Assembly (NCBI GenBank): GCA_026389655.1
Contig: JAPLHL010000113.1
Location: 1-7,152, forward strand
From: Chloroflexota bacterium
GTDB taxonomy: Bacteria; Chloroflexota; Dehalococcoidia; GIF9; UBA5629
Length of the DNA stretch: 7,152 nt
Direction of reading: 5' to 3'
Shown: positions 1-4,975 of the stretch, one piece after another
Layout: every line of letters starts with the position of its first letter
How positions within the stretch are numbered: position 1 is the first letter of the stretch
Notes under the pieces: generated by a model
Databases searched by the model: none
The model's input: the letters and a program-made list of their open reading frames with translations, nothing else
What the model was told of the DNA's origin: nothing
Program-made: the position numbers and the translations under genes

Positions 1-61
1 GTGACTCCAGGGCTACCCTTGCCTTGAAGGATGGGCTGTGTTTTTTGCGGTTTCCTTTCAT
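1..61 (-). CDS. IS3-family transposase OrfA, N-terminal fragment cut by window edge
   Basis: The reading frame starts at ATG 61-59 and runs off the left edge after 20 codons. It begins MKGNRKKHSPSFKARVALE, which I recognise as the typical start of IS3-family OrfA proteins (basic lead, then HSPxFKAxVALE, the start of a helix-turn-helix DNA-binding domain). In this family OrfA binds the terminal repeats and, through programmed frameshifting into orfB, gives the OrfAB transposase; that part lies outside the window. A strong ribosome binding site (AAAGGGAG, 75-68) sits 6 nt upstream of the ATG, and the element's terminal repeat and a promoter lie further upstream. The fragment is too short to appear as a long ORF. 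Whether the element is intact cannot be judged here. Family assignment is recognition of a short motif, supported by the adjoining repeat. Confidence 0.8.
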   Translation of the reverse strand, partial: MKGNRKKHSPSFKARVALES

Positions 62-85
62 GTTTTGCTCCCTTTCTGTTTGATT

Positions 86-114
86 ATTTTAGGGGCAAAA
101 CTCTCTCTTAACAA
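86..114 (-). promoter_or_regulatory. Transposase promoter inside the IS left end
   Basis: On the minus strand a -35 hexamer TTGTTA (114-109) is separated by exactly 17 bases from a -10 hexamer TAAAAT (91-86). This is close to the sigma-70 consensus and sits directly inside the terminal repeat, as expected for the weak indigenous promoter of IS3-family elements. The predicted transcript start near position 80 would give a leader of about 20 bases containing the AAAGGGAG ribosome binding site. Confidence 0.6.
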
Positions 115-141
115 CCTGTCCGAATTTTGGGGACCACCTCA
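115..141 (-). repeat. Terminal inverted repeat (left) of the IS3-family element
   Basis: This is a 27-base terminal repeat candidate. On the minus strand it opens TGAGGTGGTCCCC, then AAAATTC, then GGACAGG. The matching right-end copy would lie beyond the left edge of the window, so the inversion itself is not observed; the call rests on resemblance to known IS3-family ends and on the OrfA start 54 bases inside it. Confidence 0.7.
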
Positions 142-143
142 TA

Positions 144-848
144 CTACATCCTGTCTTTTATGTTCTTCCTGAAGATAGCTCTTTTAAAATTACCCTCTGA
201 TTTACCCAGGATCTCTTTTATACGTGGTATATACATTAATATTGGCACCAGTGCGATAAATACAGAGTAAATGGTGAGTCCTTGATCGTGCATGCCAAAC
301 CACGCAATAATCGGGAAGGCGATAAAGGATATACCATAAGCGAAGGTAGCCCAGCGCGTAATCAGTAAAAGCAACAGGAATGATGCCAGATATATTAGAT
401 CACCAGCGGGGAGGGGAATTTTCGATGTTCCAACAGTAATCCAATTTATCCAAGGCACAATAAAGGCGAGCACCCCGATTGCAGCCGCCCCACCTTTACC
501 CCCTTTGAATTTAAGAAACAGCGGAAAATTGTGACCGGCTATCACAACAACACCGGAGACCATCTCAATCGGAATTACCAAATTTGCGGGTATAGGAAAT
601 ACATAAGATGCTATTATAAATGTCAGAAGCAGCGCCACGATGCCTTTTCCAACGTCGCAGGCCAGAACCAACATACCGGGCCAAAATCCTATAGTATAAA
701 AAGTGTTCATGGCCCCCATATTGTGGCTTCCAATTTGCCGAATGTCCACACCTTTAAAAGCACGCCCTACCAAATAGGCTGTAGGTATAGAGCCAATCAA
801 GTAACTTATAACTATGGAAACGATAAAAGCTAATATAATATTAATCAT
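144..848 (-). CDS. plsY: PlsY-like acyl-phosphate:glycerol-3-phosphate acyltransferase
   Basis: PlsY is a membrane enzyme that moves an acyl group from acyl-phosphate to glycerol-3-phosphate, making lysophosphatidic acid, the first step of phospholipid synthesis in most bacteria. The 234-residue protein is highly hydrophobic, with several membrane segments. It shows the family motifs: SYLIGSIPTAYLVGR (15-29), GSHNMGAMN (40-48), GHNFPLFLKFKGGKG (105-119) and a C-terminal GNFKR (219-223). It is slightly longer than the usual roughly 200 residues. Two core positions differ from the common form: GSGN reads GSHN and GATN reads GAMN. The start ATG (848-846) has only a weak AGG upstream. The gene is separated from the catabolic operon by a terminator and probably has its own promoter. 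Its TAG stop (146-144) lies 2 bases outside the IS boundary. The family is sure; the exact acyl donor is not. Confidence 0.87.
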   Translation of the reverse strand: MINIILAFIVSIVISYLIGSIPTAYLVGRAFKGVDIRQIGSHNMGAMNTFYTIGFWPGMLVLACDVGKGIVALLLTFIIASYVFPIPANLVIPIEMVSGVVVIAGHNFPLFLKFKGGKGGAAAIGVLAFIVPWINWITVGTSKIPLPAGDLIYLASFLLLLLITRWATFAYGISFIAFPIIAWFGMHDQGLTIYSVFIALVPILMYIPRIKEILGKSEGNFKRAIFRKNIKDRM

Positions 849-868
849 TTATTATTACCTGCTATTAC

Positions 869-877
869 ATTATACCA
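869..877 (-). promoter_or_regulatory. Candidate extended -10 promoter for plsY
   Basis: On the minus strand the sequence reads TGGTATAAT, that is a perfect TATAAT (874-869) preceded by the TGn extended -10 element. No good -35 is present at 16-18 bases; the best nearby is TGAACG at 899-894. The predicted start near 862 would give a very short leader of about 14 bases that still includes the weak AGG ribosome binding site. This is a motif match only. Confidence 0.45.
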
Positions 878-1071
878 TCGTCTGCTTTAATCACGTTCAT
901 ACGTAGAATTACTTATTTTGTATCAAAACGGCTATATAATGTAATGCAATAACATGCAAAACATACGGATAATCTATGATCACAGATACATCCCTGATCG
1001 TCGTCTAAGGCCTTTAAACGCCTATATTAAAACACACCCAGTAATGATCATATATAGTGATTTGATATACC
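878..1071. other. Non-coding AT-rich spacer between operon terminator and plsY promoter
   Basis: I see no credible coding region in this part of the gap between the second MaoC gene and plsY. It is AT-rich and contains a near-perfect 16-base palindrome, ATCTATGATCACAGAT (972-987, one mismatched pair), a shorter palindrome ATGATCAT near 1044-1051, and a pair of ATGCAA direct repeats 4 bases apart near 943-958. These could be regulatory sites for plsY but nothing identifies a regulator. Confidence 0.5.
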
Positions 1072-1126
1072 AATATAAAAGAGGTCAACGGCAGTCTCTC
1101 CATCTATACTTCGACTGCCGCTGACC
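1072..1126 (-). terminator. Intrinsic terminator of the beta-oxidation operon
   Basis: A 14-base stem pairs GGTCAACGGCAGTC (1083-1096) with GACTGCCGCTGACC (1113-1126) around a 16-base loop. In the minus-strand transcript the single non-Watson-Crick pair is a tolerated G-U wobble, whereas on the plus strand it would be an A-C mismatch. The minus-strand stem is followed by TCTTTTATATT, a U-rich tail, while the plus-strand side is not T-rich. It begins 19 bases after the stop codon of the last MaoC gene, so it marks the 3' end of the operon. Confidence 0.82.
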
Positions 1127-1145
1127 GTATGTTCAGCTCAAACAG

Positions 1146-1613
1146 CTATTTCGATTTGGATGGCAATGCAGCTACAGCACTACCAGGTGTGGTCTTATCG
1201 CCTTTCCCATTTTCCACCCATATTTCACACTCAACCAGGCACTGATCACCTTCCATGTATTTTTTTGTCACTTTACCCTTGCACCACCATGTTTCCCCAT
1301 CAACAGGATCATCGAAGCCTTTCATTTTGCGCGGATAATCCATACCCTTATACCGGCACGAAAGCTTCCTAAGCATTCCTTTCTCACCGATCCAATCCGT
1401 CATAAGGTGAACCAGCCATGCCCGTTTCAACTGTCCGTGCACAATAGGATGACCGACACCAAGGTTCTTGGCGAAATCATCCTCATAATGCAGAGGGTTA
1501 AAGTCGCCTGACGCGCCGGCCCATTGAACCAGCATTTTGGTTGTAGCTATCTTTTTCAGCGCCGTTACTTCGCTGCCTACTTCAATATCTTCATAAAAAA
1601 TCTGTTTACCCAT
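1146..1613 (-). CDS. MaoC-like enoyl-CoA hydratase, catalytic subunit
   Basis: This 155-residue single-hot-dog protein belongs to the MaoC/R-specific enoyl-CoA hydratase (hydratase 2) family, which adds water across the 2,3 double bond of enoyl-CoA esters. The hydratase 2 motif is complete at residues 36-42, GDFNPLH, with the expected catalytic Asp37 and His42; a further family-like stretch IVHGQLKRAW follows at 57-66. The start ATG (1613-1611) has a strong GGGAGG ribosome binding site (1623-1618). It lies 31 bases after a second MaoC gene that lacks the His, so the two probably form a heteromer with one active site per pair, as described for ChsH1-ChsH2 in mycobacterial cholesterol breakdown. 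It is the last gene before the terminator. The substrate is unknown. Confidence 0.87.
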   Translation of the reverse strand: MGKQIFYEDIEVGSEVTALKKIATTKMLVQWAGASGDFNPLHYEDDFAKNLGVGHPIVHGQLKRAWLVHLMTDWIGEKGMLRKLSCRYKGMDYPRKMKGFDDPVDGETWWCKGKVTKKYMEGDQCLVECEIWVENGKGDKTTPGSAVAALPSKSK

Positions 1614-1644
1614 TATACCTCCCGAAAAATTATGCCAGCCAATA

Positions 1645-2118
1645 TTAAAAATGGAGCAAGGTATTCCGCATGATCATAACAACCGTACCCCGTTTATTGA
1701 TAGACGTAGTTTCGACAGTTGTCACCATAGTGGGACCCATTTTAGTTTCACGTCCCTCAATATTGGCAATCCTGGTGACCGATATCAATATATCCCCGGC
1801 GCCTATGGGACCGAAAAATTCGAACTCTACTCCACCGTCCAGAAGCCCCATGGGCGCACCGGCTTTTTGAAGCTTCTCAAACAGTTTGAACATGTCAAAT
1901 CCCTTGGCTTTTACCGGCCATCCGGAGAATCCGGGCGGGGCCATCAACCGACCCCATTGGCTTTGCGCGGCATATTCGACGTCGTTGTACAACGGATTTG
2001 GATCATCCACTGACCGTGCGTACCTCTGGATTGCTCCTTCTTCCACCTTGGAGACGACAGGGTCCTCGGCGCGCCCGATCATCGCTTTTAAGCTATCAGT
2101 TACTACAAATGCAGCCAT
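1645..2118 (-). CDS. MaoC-like dehydratase N-domain protein, probable non-catalytic hydratase subunit
   Basis: This 157-residue protein resembles the N-terminal hot-dog half of two-domain MaoC dehydratases (FAS1-like dehydratase, MaoC_dehydrat_N). The position of the hydratase 2 motif reads DDPNPLY at residues 38-44: Asp39 is kept, but Tyr44 stands where the catalytic His should be. A loss of the His is usual in this half of double-hot-dog enzymes, where it shapes the acyl-binding tunnel and leaves chemistry to the partner. The following MaoC gene, 31 bases away, has the full Asp/His motif, so the two look like a split double-hot-dog enoyl-CoA hydratase. The start ATG (2118-2116) has a G-rich stretch (GCGGGGG) about 6 bases upstream as its ribosome binding site and lies 18 bases after the thiolase stop. 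Confidence 0.83.
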   Translation of the reverse strand: MAAFVVTDSLKAMIGRAEDPVVSKVEEGAIQRYARSVDDPNPLYNDVEYAAQSQWGRLMAPPGFSGWPVKAKGFDMFKLFEKLQKAGAPMGLLDGGVEFEFFGPIGAGDILISVTRIANIEGRETKMGPTMVTTVETTSINKRGTVVMIMRNTLLHF

Positions 2119-2136
2119 TACAACCCCCGCAATATT

Positions 2137-3330
2137 TTATTTGCCGACGATGCAAACACTTACAATGTTCATCGATGGGAAGCCACCCATGTTGTGCGTT
2201 AGTCCAACCTTCGGATCTTTGAGCTGCCTCTTATCGGCCTTGCCCTGCAACTGTTTGTACATTTCATACATCATTCTCAGGCCGCTGGCGCCGATGGGAT
2301 GGCCAAAGCATTTCAGGCCACCATCAATCTGGATGGGCTGTGCCCCATCGTAGTTAAACCTCCCGGCATCTATATCTTCTTTCACCTTTCCCCGTGCACT
2401 GAATTGCAGGTCTTCCATTGCGGTAGCTTCAGTGATAGAGAAGCAGTCATGGACTTCGGCCATGCTCACTTCTTCCCGCGGGTTCTTGATGCCAGCTTCC
2501 TTGTAGGCAGCTATGCCGGCACGAAATGCCGGTTCCACATGTGACCCATCCCATTTGGTATAAAGCATTTCCTCACCGGAAGATACGGAGATTTGCAGTG
2601 ATTTTACGAATACAGGATCCGGCCTGAATTTCTTGGCCATATCAGCCCGGCAGACAATTGCAGCGGCCGAGCCATCGCTAACACCGCAGCAATCGAAAAG
2701 CCCGAGGGGCCATGCTACGATGGGCGCATTCATAATCTGCTCAACCGTCACTTCCTTGCGGAGGTGTGCCTTGGGATTTAAAGCCCCATTTCTATGGCTC
2801 TTGGCCGATACTTTGGCCAGCATCATTTTTCCATCCTGTGGATTGAGGTTATATTGGGAGAAGTACTTGGTTGCCATCATGGCGAAGCCGCCAGGCGCAG
2901 TCACGTTGAAACCATTTAACGGCATCTTGTATCCGAGGCCTCCGGCAAGCGGCAGCCCGCCATAGCCTGTGTCCTTCAGTTTTTCCACCCCCAGAGCAAG
3001 GCATATATCATATGCCCCTGACGCCACGGCATATACTGCTCCCCTTAATGCCTCAGAGCCGGTGGCGCAGAAATTCTCTACCCTGGTTATAGGAATGAAA
3101 GGCAATTTTAGAGTAATTCCCAGGGCGGTTGCTCCACGACCCATGCTAATGTCAGGCATATGGATGCCCCACCACGCTGCCTGAATATCTTTCTTTTCCA
3201 AGCCGGAGTCCTGCAGGCATTCAACGAATGATTCAACTATGAGGTCCTGCGGGCTGGCATCGAAGCGTTCTCCAAACTTGGTGCATCCCATGCCGATTAT
3301 GGCTACTTTATCTTTAATTCCTTCTGCCAT
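2137..3330 (-). CDS. SCP2-type thiolase (acetyl-CoA acetyltransferase family)
   Basis: A 397-residue thiolase-fold enzyme expected to cleave a 3-oxoacyl-CoA with CoA, the last step of beta-oxidation. The three catalytic loops are visible: the nucleophile Cys88 in NFCATGS (86-92), the HDCF signature of SCP2-type thiolases at 294-297, and GHPIGASG (343-350) with the active-site His344. The classical C-terminal CxG Cys is replaced by THNMGG (378-383), as is usual for the SCP2 group. Keeping Cys88 favours thiolysis over the Ltp2-type retro-aldol reaction. I prefer ATG 3330-3328 to the in-frame ATG at 3336: the GGAGG at 3343-3339 is 8 bases from the former and only 2 from the latter. It follows the HMGS-like/DUF35 gene by 33 bases, and thiolases of this type commonly form complexes with DUF35 proteins. 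Confidence 0.9.
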   Translation of the reverse strand: MAEGIKDKVAIIGMGCTKFGERFDASPQDLIVESFVECLQDSGLEKKDIQAAWWGIHMPDISMGRGATALGITLKLPFIPITRVENFCATGSEALRGAVYAVASGAYDICLALGVEKLKDTGYGGLPLAGGLGYKMPLNGFNVTAPGGFAMMATKYFSQYNLNPQDGKMMLAKVSAKSHRNGALNPKAHLRKEVTVEQIMNAPIVAWPLGLFDCCGVSDGSAAAIVCRADMAKKFRPDPVFVKSLQISVSSGEEMLYTKWDGSHVEPAFRAGIAAYKEAGIKNPREEVSMAEVHDCFSITEATAMEDLQFSARGKVKEDIDAGRFNYDGAQPIQIDGGLKCFGHPIGASGLRMMYEMYKQLQGKADKRQLKDPKVGLTHNMGGFPSMNIVSVCIVGK

Positions 3331-3338
3331 TTTCATTT

Positions 3339-3344
3339 CCTCCT
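3339..3344 (-). promoter_or_regulatory. Ribosome binding site deciding the thiolase start
   Basis: AGGAGG (3344-3339) lies 8 bases before ATG 3330-3328 but only 2 bases before the in-frame ATG 3336-3334. Spacing therefore selects the inner ATG, giving a protein starting MAEGIKDKV. Confidence 0.7.
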
Positions 3345-3363
3345 TGCATTACTTAAATTTTTT

Positions 3364-4806
3364 TCAGGCAACGATAGGCATGGCTTTCCAGCCGTAGTTG
3401 ACAGCGGCCCGCTTTTCATCCGCAAACTTTATCCTGAAACTCAACTCTACCGGCATCCCCACTTTCAGTGCATTGGGATCACAGTCGGTAAAGTCCACTG
3501 CACACCTTCCACCACCCTGAAAGTCTATGAAACCGTATGAAGCAGGCGGATCGATGCTGGGCGCCAGGAAGTCGCTCGTGTAAGTGAAAATATTGGCCAG
3601 TTTATCAGCGAACCTGTAGGGCTCCATCTGATCGATTGCACCGCAATCAGGATTTGGACATACCCTCTGGAAAGGCCAGGCCGGCGTGCCGCATTTCTTA
3701 CATTTGTTGCCAACCATGCCATATAGTTCCCTGCTTTCTCTCGAAATGATGGAGAATGATGTAAAGACAGTCTCTTCTCCCCTGATCCCGATTTCACACG
3801 GCATCAATTTGCGGAAAGCCAGGTATTTTTCGTAGCTGCCGAGCGGGACCTTGTTGGCAAGATTTCTTTTAATTGCTTTCTTGTCCTTAACTTTGGTTAT
3901 ATTATCAGTGACGGTCAAATAGAAAGCATCGCAACCCTGGCCAAAACTGACTACCATTATCTTATCGCCCGGTTTGGCATCTTCCAACGCTGCCACCAGC
4001 ATCATTAACGGCTGTGCCACGCCGGTGTCGCCCACTGTCATGAGCAACGGCTCCTGGACTTGTTCAGGAGTTAGACCCAACGTTTTGCCAAGGGCAGCAT
4101 GTGCGCCTGTAAAAGCGCATGCATAAATTACCTTTGAGAAGTCTTTAATGTTCAAGTTGTATTTCTTCACCAGCCCCATCACTGCTTCCGGTATAAATTT
4201 CATGTAGCCAGCATCCCTGATGAAACGCTCTTCCCACACGTGTTCAAGACGTTCACCTTCCAAACGCCGCCGGTCAACGAAATCATGTGAAGTTGAGAAA
4301 GACCCCTCGATGGTGGCTATAACGTCATCTTTACCCAGTAAAAAGCTGGCGGCCCCATCTCCGTACGTATAATCCCCATTGCTGCCAACCTTGCTGACCC
4401 GGCAATCTCCAGCACAAACCAGGCAGCTGTTGAGTGATCCAGCTGAAATGGCATCTGCAGCAGCAAGCAGTGCACCAGTGCCTGATTTTGTAGAATCGGT
4501 AAAATCGGCTGTCCTGCTGTTGGTAGCGAGGTCCAGCGCGGCTGCCACGATACCCGCGTTCTGTCTTAATGAATAAATTTGAGAAGTAGTGGCAAAATAT
4601 AGCCCATCGACCTTATCCTTGTTTTCACCTTTCAAACAATCCTTGGCGGCAGCAACTGCCATAGTGATACTGTCTTCATCCCAATTGGCAACCGCTTTCT
4701 CTCCCCTCAGCGGTCCAAAACCAAGAAACAAGAGCGCCAATTGCATGATATTGCGATCCAGACGAAATCTTGGTATATGCGCCCCATAAGACTTGATACC
4801 TACCAT
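3364..4806 (-). CDS. HMG-CoA synthase-like protein with lost active site, fused to DUF35 zinc-ribbon/OB-fold
   Basis: This 480-residue protein has an HMG-CoA synthase/KAS III-like thiolase-fold region (about 1-305) followed by a DUF35 unit (about 325-480). The DUF35 part has a zinc ribbon, Cys369, Cys372, Cys383 and Cys388 (CKKC and CPNPDC), then an OB-fold that in relatives binds CoA. By hand alignment with bacterial HMG-CoA synthase, all three catalytic residues are replaced: Glu by Thr74 (FATTS), Cys by Thr106 (DSTKSGT) and His by Ala229 (VIYACAFTG). Condensing activity is therefore unlikely; I infer a scaffold or CoA-binding partner for the adjacent thiolase, echoing archaeal thiolase-HMGS-DUF35 and BbsAB complexes. 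The start ATG 4806-4804 has GGAGG at 4815-4811; an upstream in-frame ATG at 4842 would read through that site and is rejected. A candidate regulated promoter precedes it. Confidence 0.85.
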   Translation of the reverse strand: MVGIKSYGAHIPRFRLDRNIMQLALLFLGFGPLRGEKAVANWDEDSITMAVAAAKDCLKGENKDKVDGLYFATTSQIYSLRQNAGIVAAALDLATNSRTADFTDSTKSGTGALLAAADAISAGSLNSCLVCAGDCRVSKVGSNGDYTYGDGAASFLLGKDDVIATIEGSFSTSHDFVDRRRLEGERLEHVWEERFIRDAGYMKFIPEAVMGLVKKYNLNIKDFSKVIYACAFTGAHAALGKTLGLTPEQVQEPLLMTVGDTGVAQPLMMLVAALEDAKPGDKIMVVSFGQGCDAFYLTVTDNITKVKDKKAIKRNLANKVPLGSYEKYLAFRKLMPCEIGIRGEETVFTSFSIISRESRELYGMVGNKCKKCGTPAWPFQRVCPNPDCGAIDQMEPYRFADKLANIFTYTSDFLAPSIDPPASYGFIDFQGGGRCAVDFTDCDPNALKVGMPVELSFRIKFADEKRAAVNYGWKAMPIVA

Positions 4807-4867
4807 TTCTCCTCCTTTACTTAACCTATATTTTGAGAACAAATTCCCGATTTATTTGCCAGCGCCG

Positions 4868-4896
4868 ATTTTACAACATATTGTAAATGTTCACAA
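4868..4896 (-). promoter_or_regulatory. Internal promoter driving the HMGS-like/thiolase/MaoC genes
   Basis: On the minus strand TTGTGA (4896-4891) is followed after exactly 17 bases by TAAAAT (4873-4868). The predicted start near 4861 leaves a leader of about 55 bases before the GGAGG and ATG of the HMGS-like gene. The 169-base gap here is far longer than the 18-33 base gaps elsewhere in the cluster, which supports a separate transcription start, although read-through from the dehydrogenase genes is not excluded. Confidence 0.6.
4870..4887. promoter_or_regulatory. Candidate operator: 18-bp palindrome inside the promoter
   Basis: TTTACAACATATTGTAAA consists of perfect 7-base inverted arms (TTTACAA/TTGTAAA) around a 4-base centre. 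It occupies most of the promoter spacer and overlaps part of the -10, the classic placement for a repressor that blocks RNA polymerase. The size and symmetry suit a dimeric TetR-, GntR- or MarR-type regulator; none is encoded in the window. Confidence 0.5.
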
Positions 4897-4975
4897 TTGC
4901 TTATACGTATATTTGCAGATTCATTTTAGACTCTAAATTTACCAATTCGTAACTAATTATTTATTGACTGGTTAA
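4897..4975. other. AT-rich upstream part of the internal regulatory gap, with further palindromes
   Basis: No gene is seen here. Two additional symmetric sites lie upstream of the promoter: TATACGTATA (4902-4911) and TTTAGACTCTAAA (4925-4937, perfect 6-base arms around one base). Neither is GC-rich or followed by a U-run, so they do not look like terminators for the dehydrogenase gene; accessory regulator sites are possible. Confidence 0.35.

Larger units (their letters stand above)
1..141 (-). mobile_element. Left end of an IS3-family insertion sequence
   Basis: Read on the minus strand from 141, the sequence starts TGAGGTGGTCCCCAAAATTC and continues GGACAGG. This is the usual form of an IS3-family terminal inverted repeat: a TG start, a run of Cs followed by As, and a GGACA block. 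It is followed by a promoter, a ribosome binding site and the OrfA start, in the order and spacing normal for the left end of such an element. The element extends leftward out of the window, so its length, right end and target duplication cannot be seen. The boundary at 141 is inferred from the TG dinucleotide; if right, the bases just outside (142 onward, tac or tacta) would be one copy of the target duplication. Confidence 0.78.

Noticed and set aside
531..833. Plus-strand open frame opposite plsY
   Set aside because: It is antisense to conserved PlsY motifs, has no ribosome binding site and its translation has no recognisable family or sensible composition.
943..958. ATGCAA direct repeats as an attachment site or start of a repeat array
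   Set aside because: Only two 6-base copies exist; there are no spacers of regular length and no associated genes, so neither CRISPR nor att site is supported.
1651..3184. Several plus-strand open frames opposite the MaoC and thiolase genes
   Set aside because: They are shadows of strongly conserved minus-strand genes; no start signals and low-complexity or odd translations.
2137..3330. Ltp2-type steroid aldolase
   Set aside because: The thiolase nucleophile Cys88 and HDCF/GHP motifs are present, which fits thiolysis better; the idea is kept only as an analogy.
3525..3797. Second minus-strand frame inside the DUF35 region, suggestive of a frameshift
   Set aside because: The main frame carries the zinc-ribbon cysteines and OB-fold without interruption, so the overlapping frame is incidental.
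4807..4842. Upstream ATG extending the HMGS-like protein by 12 residues
   Set aside because: The extension would translate the ribosome binding site itself (read as KGGE), and the family start MVGIKSYG follows at 4806.
4923..4939. Terminator after the second acyl-CoA dehydrogenase
   Set aside because: The inverted repeat is short and AT-rich, with no GC stem and no U-run, so it cannot be supported as an intrinsic terminator.
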